This document shows positions 29,565-40,832 of a stretch of DNA of 64,000 nt, in pieces. The position numbers and the translations under genes are program-made. Source of the DNA: Dactylorhiza incarnata. Its lineage: Eukaryota; Streptophyta; Magnoliopsida; Asparagales; Orchidaceae. Location of the stretch: contig JAWHQI010000327.1 in the NCBI GenBank assembly GCA_033032865.1, positions 1,426,001 through 1,490,000 on the forward strand, written 5' to 3'. The notes below the pieces were generated by a model. That model saw only the letters and a list, made by a program, of their open reading frames with translations. It ran no database searches and was not told the DNA's origin. Each line of letters opens with the position of its first letter. Positions within the stretch are counted from its first letter, which is position 1.

Positions 29565-32216
29565 TCACTGTGAGGAAGGCTTGAAAATGATTTCCCTGTT
29601 GGGATCTTCAGCTTGCTTCTTGCTCATGTAGCAATTTTCTGGACTTATGATTGTTTGAGATGTAGTAGGAAGAACTACTGCTGCTGGATACTTCTTTAAA
29701 AATCTTTCAGCATTGAAAAATTTTCTGGAATTGTACTTTTCAAGCTCTTGCTTTCTGAATTCAGACAATGTAGAAAATTGAGAATGGTCCTCACCTTCAG
29801 CCTTAGCTTTATTGATCTGAGCAATAGCTACTGATTCTCTGAATCTAGCCATGTGAGCTATTTCATCTGTTTCTTGAATTTCTGGAGAAGGAGACCTTTC
29901 AACAGAATCATTTGCCTGATCTGAGGTTTTATTATCTTGAAGATTCATTCTGCTGTGAAATAAGCCATTTGAAAAAGTATATCTGTAATCTGAAATTGGT
30001 CTGGAAGAACTTGAGGGAGGAGCTCTGGCTGGTGTAGAACTTTGAGAGCCACTGGAGCTTTTATGAGTTCCTTCATATCTCCTAGACTGCTGGGGGGAAG
30101 ATCTAGAGAAGGAGGAAGACATCCCTGCTGATCCTGCTGCTGGAGGAGGAGGAGGAGGGTGATTGAACTTAACTGGATTATCAGGAATATAACCAGTTTT
30201 CTTGAACTTCTTTCTTCTTTTCTGCTCATTTCTAGAGAGTGTCATCCAATGATGTGAGACTTTGTCAAGAGAGATATTGTGGAGAATATAATATGGGATA
30301 TCATTATCTGGATTAGGAGGCTTGGGGATAGCTTTAGACTTAGCCTTTGTTTTCTTTCTTTTCCTTGACAGTGTATCATCAGAATCACTATCATTATCTT
30401 CTTCATCAGAATCAGAAGAAGAGATTGGTGTATCATATAAATCTGATATCAATTTAAGAGCTTTGATCCTTTGCTCTTCAGCTTCATAAGCTTCATCTTC
30501 TGCTTTCCAGATCTCATCAAAGTCTGGAATTGGAGTTTCATCAAAGATAAAAGTTGAAAAGTCAGAATTTGTGATTGCTTCTTCTGACATTACAACTAGT
30601 TTTTCTTCTTGACTGAGAGCTTGATCTTGAATGAAAACTGTATCTGTAATCTTAACTCCAAAACTTCTAATTATCTTATTTAACAGAGCTTCATTAACTG
30701 GAGCAGTGTATGGGACAATTGCTCTAGAATAATTATGTTGTTGAGGTAAAACTGGTAGAACTGTACTAAACTGAGAAAACAAATAAATAATATCTATAGA
30801 GGGATTAATAGAAACATTATTTATTTCTTCTGGACCTGGCAGAACTGGTTCTTCTGAAATTGGAAGAACTGAATTTCCAAGTGCTTGAGCATCTGGAGCA
30901 TCTGGAGCTTCTTCATCAGACATCTCCCCCTGCCTAGCTTCAGAGAAACCTGAATCTAGGCCCCTAGAAGAAGGGACAGATTGAAAGGAAGGGAAGGAAG
31001 AAATCTTTTCAGATAAAGCAGAAATAGATTGAACAATTGGAGCAAATTTTGCATCCAATAACTGGTCTATTTTGGGAAGGATGAGACCAAGTATCTGATC
31101 AGCTACAGAGAAAAGATTTAAATAAGTGAATTCGTGAGAATGAGAGGAGGATGGCTCAGAAGAGGGAGGAATAGAGATTGGTACAAAGATGTTTGAGACA
31201 TCTGCACCTTGTTGAGAGGGTTCTTGATGAGTAGAAGAAGAATGATGGATAGGGCATTGGGAATCATTATGAGTAGGAGATGGAGGTGGCGAAGAGTGAT
31301 GAGGGAGGAGATCAAAAGAAGGAGGGGGAATGTCATCAATATGTGTAGAAGAATTGTAAGGTGGAGATTGTGCAGGGGAAAAACTTTGAGTAGTAGGAGG
31401 TGGGAGAGGAAGGGAGGAGACCAAAGGAGGAACTTCTGGAAGGGTTAGGGAAGAGACTGAATCATTCCTTGTGTCTTCAGAAGCTTGCTTGACTGACTTT
31501 GGATTCTTCTTTGGAAATACCCTTTCCCACTTAGCAAAGAGAGCTGAGGTCAGCTTCTTGCTAGCATTGATTGTTACCTTTGGGGAGACCAGAAGGTCTG
31601 GATGCCTTTCCTGCAGAACAATTCCTAAAATTCTTCCAAAGCTAACATTCTCCTTGGAAATCTTTTTCTTAATCAAATTAAACAGAAGTGATCCCCAGTT
31701 CACTTTCTTTTTCTCCATCAAGGCCACCATCAACAGAAATTGGTGCCTTTTTACATAGTCATGTCCTGTTGTTTTTCCTAACAACACTTTGCCAACTATA
31801 TCTGATAAGAATTTGTATTCCAAGGACAGATTTTTCTTAAGCAGATGATTAGGGTTTCCAGAGGAATGACCCATTTTGACTAAAGCTGCTTCAAATTCAT
31901 CAGAACTAATTTCTATATCTTCATCACCATTCACAAGCCCAAAAACGTCAGTTAGAATGGTAGGGGTAAGAGAAACCTGGTGTCCTGAGATTGTGTCCGT
32001 CAGACATTCATCTTCCTGCTTAACTGTGAATCACCATTCTTTGATTTCAGCTTTGTGAAGCTTTATCCTCAAGCTCATTAACTTCCTCAACTGTTGCTCT
32101 TCAAAGAGTTGAAGGATGTCCTTGAAGATTTGATCAGATGTTGCGAAGGATTCCATATCTATGTCGAACCCAGCATCGAACTTCATGGAATAGAGCAAGG
32201 CTTGAGAAATCGCCAT
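29565..32216 (-). pseudogene. Third reading frame of the Sirevirus-like element (env-position), one nonsense codon
   Basis: Starts at the ATG at 32216 (MAISQALLYSMKFDAGFDID) and runs in one frame to 29565, about 883 codons, broken only by a TGA at about 32033-32031 (after KAEIKEW). The N-terminal 250 residues are helical and basic (HDYVKRHQFLLMVALMEKKK). Next is a Pro/Ser-rich stretch (LPEVPPLVSSLPLPPPTTQ), an acidic Asp/Ser run (SSDSDEEDNDSDSDDTLS), a Lys-rich patch and a C-terminal helical part (RKQELEKYNSRKFFNAERFL). Sireviruses often carry an extra frame here, called env-like by position. I see no clear signal peptide, fusion segment or membrane anchor, so function is unknown. Confidence 0.8.
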
Positions 32217-32590
32217 TGAGTCCTGCAAAAGAAGAGAAAGATCAAGTGCAAAAGGGGAACTAGAGGGAAACGATTTCTGTAGGCGCGCTCTTAAGAAATA
32301 CAAGTAGTAAATATATATAAGAGAGAAAGAGGCGCATTTGTGGAGCGGCGTTCAGCAACTAACCTTGATAAAGACAGAAGTTGAAAAGACTTTAAGTTTT
32401 TGTCAGACAGCGTTCGACAAAAAAATATCCTTTTCGTAGACCGCTGTTCGACAGGTAACATTTCTTTATCGATTTTGAAAATATAAGGTTTTGTCGACCA
32501 CCGTTCGACAAATGATATAAATTCGTCGTTCTCCGTTCGACAAATTTTTGAGGTAAATAGAGAACTTAATTTACTAGCAGATTGAGTCTC
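32217..32590 (-). other. Spacer between RNase H and the third frame, with CGTTCGACA repeats
   Basis: At least four copies of GTTCGACAAA/GTTCGACAGG-type motifs (near 32409, 32446, 32506 and 32538), about 30-60 bp apart. Each follows a short inverted companion such as GTCGACC or GTCGTT. A weak open frame across it is unlikely to be a gene. Confidence 0.65.
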
Positions 32591-33128
32591 CATCTATCAT
32601 TCCAAGTTGATTTATAAAGAAGATATGCTTCTTTTCATCCAACGGCTTGGTGAAAATGTCAGCTCTTTATAAATCAGTAGGAATAAATTGTAGGCAAATT
32701 TTATTTTTATCCACATTATCCCTAAGGAAGTGGTGCCTAATTTCTATGTGTTTAGTCCTACTATGGAGAACTGGATTTTATGCTATAGAAATTGCACTAG
32801 TATTGTCACAAAATATAGTTGAATTATTTAAGTTGACTCCATAGTCTAGAAGTTGATTTTGTATCCACAATATCTGTGAGCAGCAACTGCCAGCAGCTAT
32901 ATATTCAGCTTCAGCTGTTGATGTTGACACAGATGTTTGTTTCTTACAAAACCAAGACACAAGCCTATCACCAAGGAACTGGCAAGTCCCTGATGTGCTT
33001 TTCCTGTCTACTCTGCATCCAGCATAATCTGAATCTGAGAATCCAGTTAATTCAAATTCAGATGATGTTGGATACCAAAGTCCTAGATTAGGGCAACCCT
33101 TTATATATCTCAAAATCCTTTTTAGCAA
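32591..33128 (-). pseudogene. RNase H of the Sirevirus-like element, shifted frame
   Basis: MLKRILRYIKGCPNLGLWYP, then TGFSDSDYAGCRVDRKSTSG and STSTAEAEYIAAGSCCSQIL, typical copia RNase H blocks with Asp and Glu catalytic positions. It is out of frame with RT: a one-base loss just after the ICARF codons near 33155 breaks the connection. Two stops follow near 32777 and 32660, after AISIA and PTDL. ADIFTKPLDEK near 32650 marks the usual pol C-terminus. Confidence 0.85.
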
Positions 33129-33130
33129 AA

Positions 33131-35785
33131 TTAAGTGAGATTCCTTGGGGTTAACTTGAACCTAGCACAAATACAAGTAGCAAACATTATGTCAGGCCTA
33201 CTTGCTGTTAAATAGAGTAATGAGCCAACAATTGCTCTATATACTTTTGAATCAACAGGTTTCCCTGATTCATCATTATCAACAACAGCATTTGAGGGCA
33301 TGGGTGTTTTCATGATGGAAGAATCTGACATACCAAATCTTTTCACTAATTCCTTAGCATACTTAGATTGGGATATGAAGATTCCATTTGAAGTTTGCTT
33401 CACTTGGAGACCAAGGAAGTATGATAACTCACCCATACTACTCATTTCAAATTTAGATTGCATTAGATTTGAAAATCTTTTGCACAAATTTGAATCAGTA
33501 GATCCAAAAATAATATCATCTACATATATTTGAACTAGCAGAGTTTTATTTTTATGTATCCTGAAAAATAAGGTTTTATCTATTAAACCCCTACAGAAAT
33601 TGTTTTCCAAAAGAAAACTAGCTAAATTTTCATACCATGCTCTGGGAGCTTGTTTGAGACCATAGAGAGTTTTCTTAAGCTTAAATACAAAAGAGGGTTG
33701 AGTTGGAGAGAGGAAACCTGGGGGTTGTTCCACATATACTTCTTCTTTGATTTCTCCATTCAAGAAAGCACTTTTTACATCCATTTGATATACCTTGAAC
33801 TTTTTGTATGCAGCAAATGCAAGAAATATTCTGATTGCTTCAAGTCTTGCAACAGGAGCAAAGGTTTGATCATAATCAATCCCTTCTTCCTGTGAATATC
33901 CTTGGGCTACCAGTCTTGCTTTATTTCTTACAATGTTGCCTTGTTCATCTAGTTTGTTCCTGAAGACCCATTTGGTGCCAATCACTGGATGGTCTTTTGG
34001 TCTAGGAACCAAATCCCATACTTTGTTTGTCTCAAACTGATTGAGTTCCTCTTGCATAGCAATGATCCAGTTGGGATCTTGTTCTGCATCTTTTATAGTT
34101 TGAGGTTCAATCTGGGATAGAAAGCATGTGTGCATCAAGTTCTGATGTACTTGATTCCTTGTTTGCACACCTGCTGAAATATCACCAATTACTTGTGATA
34201 TTGGATGATCTCTAACTGTGATGTGGTCAACAGTTGGAGTTGGTTCAGTAATAATTTCCATTTGGGGAATTTGTTCAGCTGCTATATTCTGTGGAGGATT
34301 ATCTGTTGTTATCTGTTCTGAACTTTCAGCAAAATCTGGGATATTTTCTTCTTCACTCTCCGCAGCATTCTGCTGTTCAGGATTCAGAATTCCTTCTTTA
34401 TGTAGAGCTAATTGATCTAGCTGCTCACATAATATAGGTACCTGCAGATTTTCTATGGTAGAAGAAATCTTCTCCTTGTAAAACATGTTAGTCTCATCAA
34501 AAGTAACATGCATAGATTCTTCTATCTTGAGGGTAGATTTATTATAAATCCTATATGCTTTGCTGGTTATTGAATATCCTAAGAAAATTCCTTCATCTGA
34601 TTTTGGGTCAAATTTTCTAAGGTATTTCATATCATTATTGTGAATGAAACATCTACACCCAAATGATCTAAAATAGCTAACCTTAGGTTTCTTCCCTTTA
34701 AGTAATTCATAAGGAGTCTTTCCCTTAAGCTTGTGTATCAAACTTCTATTCAGAACATAATTTGCTGTGCTCACAGCCTCTGCCCAAAAGGATAGGGGCA
34801 AATTAGCATCTGCAAGCAATGTTCTTGCTGATTCAATTAGAGTTCTATTTTTCCTTTCAACTACCCCATTTTGTTGAGGAGTTCTAGGAGCTGAGAAACA
34901 ATGCCTGATACCTTCCATCTCACAGAATTCTTGCATAAGAAGAGACTCAAACTCACTGCCATGATCACTTCTGATCAATGCAACTTCAGCAGAGTACTCA
35001 ATCTTTATGCTTTTAAGAAAGTCTGTAAGAACTTTAAAGTTATCTGACTTTTCTCTCAAAAAGAACACCCAAGTGAATCTAGAGAAGTCATCCACAATAA
35101 CTAGAGAGTAAGACTTCCCCCCTAAACTCTTTGTTGCTATAGGTCCAAAAAGGTCCATATGTAGCAAATATAAGATTCTAGGTGAATCACTTTTAGATAA
35201 TGCTTTAAAGCTGTTTTTAGTTTGCTTGCCTAGTTGACATGCCCTACACAAACCTTCTTTCTTATATGATCCCAAGGGTAAACCTCTAACAAGTTTGTCC
35301 TTAGATAGTTTAGCAATGGTCCTAAGGTTTACATGTCCTAGTCTCTTATGCCAAAGATCACTAGGTTTACTTGTATCACTAAATAAACAGACTTCTGTAG
35401 TAGATGAATTGAAATTTACTAAGTATATATTACCTTGTCTAATGCCTGATAAAATAGTAATACCATCAGTAGATTTAATAAGGCATTTCAATTTATTAAA
35501 GGTTACCTGATACCCTTCATCACATAATTGACTTATGCTGATAAGGTTATGCTGCAGTCCCTTTACATAGGCTACCTCTTTGAAGGTGACTTCTCCAACT
35601 TTGACTTTTCCATAGCCTTTGGTCTGTCCACAGTTGGAGTCTCCAAATATAACTTTTGGTCCAAGCTTTGCCTTGAAGCTGTTCAGGTTTGACTTGTTCC
35701 CTGTCATATGTTTTGAACAGCCACTGTCCAAATACCATTTATCACTTGTTCTTGGACAGCCGTGTACCTGCAAAAACAAAGACAA
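33131..35785 (-). CDS. Pol of the Sirevirus-like element: protease, integrase, RT
   Basis: A single open stretch of about 884 codons. Protease active site [14 protein letters not shown] at residues 16-29. Pre-integrase finger [19 protein letters not shown]...CRACQLGK near 140-190. Integrase with Asp in [10 protein letters not shown], Asp in [10 protein letters not shown] and Glu in [12 protein letters not shown] from [19 protein letters not shown], with [20 protein letters not shown] and the intact active site [10 protein letters not shown]. The frame has no ATG at its start and is +1 to Gag, so it is normally made by frameshift, splicing or readthrough. It ends early (KLTPRNLT) by a frameshift before RNase H. 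Minus strand, directly downstream of gag. Confidence 0.88.
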   Translation of the reverse strand: MSLFLQVHGCPRTSDKWYLDSGCSKHMTGNKSNLNSFKAKLGPKVIFGDSNCGQTKGYGKVKVGEVTFKEVAYVKGLQHNLISISQLCDEGYQVTFNKLKCLIKSTDGITILSGIRQGNIYLVNFNSSTTEVCLFSDTSKPSDLWHKRLGHVNLRTIAKLSKDKLVRGLPLGSYKKEGLCRACQLGKQTKNSFKALSKSDSPRILYLLHMDLFGPIATKSLGGKSYSLVIVDDFSRFTWVFFLREKSDNFKVLTDFLKSIKIEYSAEVALIRSDHGSEFESLLMQEFCEMEGIRHCFSAPRTPQQNGVVERKNRTLIESARTLLADANLPLSFWAEAVSTANYVLNRSLIHKLKGKTPYELLKGKKPKVSYFRSFGCRCFIHNNDMKYLRKFDPKSDEGIFLGYSITSKAYRIYNKSTLKIEESMHVTFDETNMFYKEKISSTIENLQVPILCEQLDQLALHKEGILNPEQQNAAESEEENIPDFAESSEQITTDNPPQNIAAEQIPQMEIITEPTPTVDHITVRDHPISQVIGDISAGVQTRNQVHQNLMHTCFLSQIEPQTIKDAEQDPNWIIAMQEELNQFETNKVWDLVPRPKDHPVIGTKWVFRNKLDEQGNIVRNKARLVAQGYSQEEGIDYDQTFAPVARLEAIRIFLAFAAYKKFKVYQMDVKSAFLNGEIKEEVYVEQPPGFLSPTQPSFVFKLKKTLYGLKQAPRAWYENLASFLLENNFCRGLIDKTLFFRIHKNKTLLVQIYVDDIIFGSTDSNLCKRFSNLMQSKFEMSSMGELSYFLGLQVKQTSNGIFISQSKYAKELVKRFGMSDSSIMKTPMPSNAVVDNDESGKPVDSKVYRAIVGSLLYLTASRPDIMFATCICARFKLTPRNLT

Positions 35786-35792
35786 AACAAAT

Positions 35793-36851
35793 CTATTTGT
35801 TCCTGACCCAGATTACCTTGGGTCTTTTTGTATTTCCACAGAAATCTGAAATAAACGACATTTCAGGCTGATCCTTATAGCCTTTGGGATGATATCTCCT
35901 TGGAGGTATTGTCCACTCAGTAAAAGGATTTTTAGTGTGTTTAGAATTAGAATTCCTGAAATTCTGTGTATAGTGTTTGTTCGACAGATTTGAGTAAATT
36001 TGTCGATTGCCGTTCGACGAATGTGCTTGATTTCGTCGAACAGTGTCTATGTAATTACTATACTGAACATCTGTTTTCAGTTTTCGTCGATCGCCGTTCG
36101 ACAGATTGAAATCTTTTTGTCGAGCTTCGTTCGACGAATTCTTCTGAATTCTTTTATTCTCTACAAACTTGCTTGAAACATCTTTATTCACTTCTACAGC
36201 CTTTTTGCTCTTAGTAGAATTGAATATCACTGGAGTAGAGAGGATGTTTTTCTTAAGAAGGTATGGATCACTTGATGATGCACCCAAACCCAGCTTGCTA
36301 TTAAATCTAGCATTCACTGTTCTTGTGATGTCCATCAGCTTAGCACTACTGCCATTGAGGAATTCTTCATATTCCTTAGCTTTAGACAACTTGTTCTCAA
36401 TGAGAATAATGTGTTCTCTAGAGGCAGTTAAATCTTTCTTAAGATTAACATTTTCTGCAACCAGTTGATTCATTTCAGCCAACTGATTTCTGAGAGAGAT
36501 TATCTCTTTCTCAGATTTGATTAAATCTAAGCAAAGACCTTTGAATTCATCTTTGAATTCACTAGAATTGAAATCAAAACTAGATATTACCTGGTCTGCA
36601 TTATCTTCTACTTCTGATTCTGATTCTTCTTCATTAGAATTGTTTGCTGAGGCATTGATTGCCATCATGCAGAAGTTCTTATCTTCTTCATAGCATTCAT
36701 CATCACTGGATGAAGAAGCATTTCCTGACTCACTGTCTGAGTCATAAATGGCCATTAGACATTGGTCATTTTCCTTTGATTTTTCTTCATCATCATCAGA
36801 TGAGCTGGATGATGATTCAGATTCAGTGTCACTCCAGGATTCTGCTATAAA
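35793..36851 (-). pseudogene. C-terminal Gag region of the Sirevirus-like element
   Basis: In the same frame as the upstream Gag but after its TGA (36851-36849). Begins FIAESWSDTESESSSSSSDD, acidic and Ser-rich. Then comes a coiled-coil-like segment (LCLDLIKSEKEIISLRNQLA), a basic Asn-rich region, and an end at KVIWVRNK, which corresponds to the WVPK Gag terminus. The basic region contains several GTCGAACG/TTCGACGA motifs in the DNA (35985-36140), encoding repeats such as NLSNGDRR and SSNGNRQ. Confidence 0.8.
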
Positions 36852-37844
36852 TCATCTTCCCTTCTTTTTGTGCTTGTGGGAGGAAGACATGCTGGAGCTT
36901 CTCTTTTCTTCTTTATCCTTTTTCTTATCTTTCTTTTGCTTCTCTGGACATTCTGTCAAGTAGTGTCCAGATTTCCTGCAACCAAAACAAATAACTTCTT
37001 TAGGAGTTGATTTGTCATACCTTTGCTTATCTCTTGATCTGGATTCTTTCCTTCTGAAATCATTCTTAGCCATTTTGTAGAATCTTCTAGCTATGAGGCT
37101 CATGAGTTCATCATCTTTTGGAGCCTTTTCTTCTTCTGCATCAGCTGCCTTGAAAGCTATGCTCTTCTCTTTCTTTGGTGCTGGAGATGAAGTGGATGCT
37201 TCAGCTTCCCTGGACTTGATGAGCTGCTCATAAGATTTGAGCTTGCCCAACAAAGTTTCAGTGGTGATCTCATTGAGACTTCTGGCTTCCTTGATTGGCC
37301 AGATCCTTGAATCCCAAGTGCTAGGGAAGCACATTAGGATCTTGTCATTAATCTCTGTTAATGAGATTTCCTTGTCCAGAGTCCCGAGTTCACTTATAAT
37401 TACACTTAACCTAGTGTACATGTCTGCAACTGATTCTTCATCACCTTTCTTGAAGTTCTCATACAGAGAGATCGGGTCTGATCTTCTGTCTTTCCTTTCA
37501 TCAGCAGAACCTGCAACAATTGCAGTTAGGGTATTCCATATATCTCTTGCTGAAGTGCACTCAGCAACTATTTGGAATATATCATCTGACATGGTTTGTG
37601 CCAATATATTCATTGCTTTGGCATCTGCATTCTTGTATTTCCTCAATGGATCTATGTGTCCTGGAGGAGGTACAGCATTGGTTGATGATTGTTCTTGTGC
37701 TGGTGGAGGTCCTGTCAAAATAGAATTATATATATCCTCATCAATAGAATTCATGTAAAGCCTAATCCTTGCTTTCCACAATGCAAACTTACTAAGATTG
37801 CACATAGGAGGTCTTGTGCTTGAGTATTCCTTGTTTTGTGCCAT
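36852..37844 (-). CDS. Gag (capsid and zinc knuckle) of the Sirevirus-like element
   Basis: The ATG at 37844 (MAQNKEYSSTRPPMCNLSKF) begins a 330-residue frame. Residues 10-250 are the copia capsid (UBN2-type) domain: FALWKARIRLYMNSIDEDIY, then ARDIWNTLTAIVAGSADERK and TWDSRIWPIKEARSLNEITT. A basic region leads to a CCHC knuckle at about 294-307 (CFGCRKSGHYLTEC) and a Lys-rich tail (KQKKDKKKDKEEK). A TGA then cuts it from the acidic C-terminal part. Whether the TGA is a mutation or a natural stop cannot be told from one copy. Confidence 0.88.
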   Translation of the reverse strand: MAQNKEYSSTRPPMCNLSKFALWKARIRLYMNSIDEDIYNSILTGPPPAQEQSSTNAVPPPGHIDPLRKYKNADAKAMNILAQTMSDDIFQIVAECTSARDIWNTLTAIVAGSADERKDRRSDPISLYENFKKGDEESVADMYTRLSVIISELGTLDKEISLTEINDKILMCFPSTWDSRIWPIKEARSLNEITTETLLGKLKSYEQLIKSREAEASTSSPAPKKEKSIAFKAADAEEEKAPKDDELMSLIARRFYKMAKNDFRRKESRSRDKQRYDKSTPKEVICFGCRKSGHYLTECPEKQKKDKKKDKEEKRSSSMSSSHKHKKKGR

Positions 37845-37944
37845 GAGTTTTAAACAGAAAATAAATAAAGAGAAACTCTAAATTAAATTAAGATCTAATT
37901 GATCTTTGTGATCCAGATGTTAGTCTGTAAGTGAGATCAACCTA

Positions 37945-37956
37945 CCTCTGATACCA
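37945..37956 (-). other. Primer binding site of the Sirevirus-like element
   Basis: Sense strand TGGTATCAGAGG, two bases after the 5' LTR, tRNA-iMet type with a changed last base. Confidence 0.85.
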
Positions 37957-37958
37957 AT

Positions 37959-39479
37959 TGAAAGTGGAGGTTAGATCTTAAGTTACTCTAGAGGGGGGTG
38001 AATAGAGTATTAAAACTTTTCCTTAGTTTTTATAGCGGAATTAAAATAGTATTATATATAAGTGTAAGCAGTGTGAGAATTATATAAACAGAAAAATTAA
38101 GTAAATGAAATCACACAACAAACAGCACAAGCACAGAAAATAACCAAACACAGAAGACACAAGGAGCTATAGTAGTTCCCCAATAAATCTGGGTACGTCT
38201 ACTCTTCTACCACCCTTGGTAGGAATCCACTGAGATTTTTGATCAGGTGCCCTCACACCAAGGGATTTTTGTTCAGGTGTCCACACACCACAGAGCTTTT
38301 GTTCAGGTGCTCAAAACCAACTAGATTTTTTGATCAGGTGTCTTGCCACCAAGGAGGTACACTTTTGAAGGGAGTATTAACCCTGTACAAGAGAGGTAAG
38401 AAAGAGTTTATAGTGTTCTTCTCTGTCAAGATGCTGAGAGAAGACTCTAGTGGATGTTGTTGTAAAGCTCCCCCTGTCTGATTGAAGTATTTGACAGAAG
38501 ATGGAGAAGCTTTCTCTTGAAAACTAAGATCTCCTGTAGCAGATTGATCTGGAAGAACAGGTTCTTCAGATTGCTTGTTGCTCTTTTAGAAGATCTGAAT
38601 TTGCAGCAGATTCTGAGAGAATGATCTTGAGGAAGATGTTCTCAGAAGAAATTTTGTGCTGCTTGTAGAAGAAGAAGAAAAAAAATACTTGCTGAGAGGT
38701 CTGTATATCTTTCTTCTTTTTCTGCTGTATATATCCTTTGTATTCTGTAATAGAATAATGTTTGAATTCTGTCGACTGATTCATATATGTCCAAAAAAAA
38801 AACTGTCTTTAATGTATTCTATATTTGTGAATAAAATAATCAGTCTTTAAGACATTCTTGGAATAACAACAAAACTCAAACAACTCTGGCAGGTCCTTTA
38901 ATTCCTTGGCCGTGAAAAGATTCCTTTTCATTAAATGTCAACGGCTATTGCTGTCTTGGAAAAAGGAAAGAAGGGAATATATTAACTGAGTTTAATATCC
39001 TTCCTTATCTGTCAGAATACGTCCAAAGATATTAAATAGATCCGTTATAGTCGTCGTTTTGCTGTTAGGATAAATAGAATGTAGCTGATAACAAATCTGG
39101 GCTTCAATAAATGATTTGTCGAACGCTGGCTATAATCTGTCGAGCGCCGTCCAGAAGATGTTGAACGCTGGCTGGAAACTGTCGAGCGATGTCCAGAAGA
39201 TGTTGAACGCTGGCTGGAAACTGTCGAGCGCTGTCCAGAAGATGTTGAACGCTGGCTGGAAACTGTCGAGCGCTGGTAACAAAAACTGTCGAACGCTGGG
39301 AGCCATCTGTCGAGCACTGCTAACCATTTGTTGACCGCTGGGAACCTTAGATTTTATCTTAAGTTCTAGCTAATTTATCAGCCTAAAGAATTGACCCTTA
39401 AACTATACAATGAGGTCAACTGATCCTAATCAGTACATAGTGATCCTAGCCCAAAACAGTAAAAAGGGTTGCTCCAACA
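37959..39479 (-). repeat. 5' LTR of the Sirevirus-like element
   Basis: 1,521 bp, same repeats as the 3' copy. Shorter G-run near 37993 and A-run near 38797 account for most of the length difference. Confidence 0.9.
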
Positions 39480-39484
39480 GTTTC

Positions 39485-39655
39485 CGTTCGACGAAATTGT
39501 TCCGTTCGACGAAAGTTTGTTCTGTCACGAAGGGTGCGTTCCTGGCGGGCGGTTTGCAAGATCCTGATGGTGGCGGTTTTTCCGTTCGACGAAGGGTGCA
39601 TTCGACGAAGGCGAGTTCGACGAAATCAGTTACGTTCGACGAAAATTTGTTCTGT
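39485..39655 (+). repeat. GTTCGACGAA array, right part
   Basis: About six further copies of the motif (for example at 39485, 39502 and 39583), in the same orientation as the left part and part of the same LTR. Confidence 0.85.
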
Positions 39656-40784
39656 CACGCTCCCGACTTTATGCACGATGTCAGCAACTGTCGTACATGA
39701 TTCACTAACGCTGGGCGTTATCCTTAACGCACGCGTTAGCTTCCAAGGCTCTTTAAAGTACATCCCCTTTCATTCCAAAATGAATATAGATGATTCCAGA
39801 ATTCTGATACTTTGGAGAGAGGTTCGTGTACAACAAATTAAGAGATCTCCCTTGGGCTAACATGAAGATCTAAAGAAGATTTTGAAGGAGAAGGTCTACA
39901 ACGCATATTCCATATGAAGGACGGTCGTTTCAAGAATGCCAACATCTACATCGACATCGTCTTCACCTTCAGAATTTCTTGGGGAGTTTCTCTTTACTTA
40001 TCTTGTAATCTTTTATTTTTCCTTTTGTAATTTGTGTGGAGAAATTGTTCGGTGAGAACGTCAGATTCCGGGAAGGATTCCGTGGGTAAATTCGCTTTGT
40101 GTTGGCGACTAGGTCCTTGTGAGGCTTAGGGGGTAATTCACCGCCTTGTGCGTGGCGACTAGGTCGAGAGTAGATCTAGGGGGTGGCTAGAGGCCTCATC
40201 TGGGGATAGATAGGCTATAGCCAACCGGTCCTTGGGAGAAGGACCGGTGAAACAACAAAAAGAGTTTTTACATATTTTCGCCTTGATTTCTAGCGTTATA
40301 GAAATTAAACATTTGTGTATTCAATTTATTATGAAATAAAATCATGTCACTTAATGTTCTATTCAATTGATTTTATTTCCTCTTTGAGAATGTTTTAATT
40401 TCTATTTCCATCAATGTATTAAATTTAACATTTGTATAATTATCTTTGAAATTCAATAATAATTTTCATTATCTCTGATGTTCTGGAATTGTATTTAATT
40501 TAAGATTTCATAAGTAAAATCACTATGGCAATCTTTTTGTTCTGAAGAATATTTTCTGGAGAGCTAACACCCAGCGTTAAGACTTATCTGGAATATTTAA
40601 ATATATTTTCAATTATTTAAAAATGAATCTTCAATATAATCTTATCTGGAATATTTAAATATATTTTCTTATAAAATATTCTGAAACTTCAGTTGTAAAC
40701 TCTAATAAATTTAATTAAGATTTAAATTCCATAAAACCCTTATTCACCCCCCTCCCCTCTAAGGGCGCTGTAAGATCCAACACG

Positions 40785-40795
40785 TGGTATCAGAG
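40785..40795 (+). other. Primer binding site, tRNA-iMet type
   Basis: TGGTATCAGAG, two bases after the 5' LTR end at 40782. Confidence 0.85.
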
Positions 40796-40832
40796 AGTAG
40801 GCTATTCCAATACTGCTTCACAACCGGGAATA

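Larger units (their letters stand above)
27831..39479 (-). mobile_element. Sirevirus-like copia element (11.6 kb)
   Basis: LTRs 27831-29361 and 37959-39479; perfect GTTTC duplication (27826-27830, 39480-39484). Minus-strand order: 5' LTR, primer site TGGTATCAGAGG, gag, pol (protease, integrase, RT, RNase H), a long third reading frame, polypurine tract, 3' LTR. Gag-pol order, large size and an extra frame after RNase H fit the Sirevirus (SIRE/Maximus) lineage. About 20 scattered differences between the LTRs were seen by eye. Gag has one stop, pol a frameshift and two stops near its end, and the third frame one stop, so this copy is recent but inactive. It inserted into the GTTCGACGAA array of another LTR. 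Confidence 0.92.
27355..40782 (+). repeat. 5' LTR of the outer gag-only element (interrupted)
   Basis: LTR sequence is 27355-27830 plus 39485-40782, about 1.77 kb in all, split by the Sirevirus and its GTTTC duplication. It contains about 20 GTTCGACGAA-type repeats on the two sides of the insertion and TAACGC/GCGTTA palindromes near 27522 and 39707. The part from 39821 on matches the 3' LTR. Confidence 0.8.
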
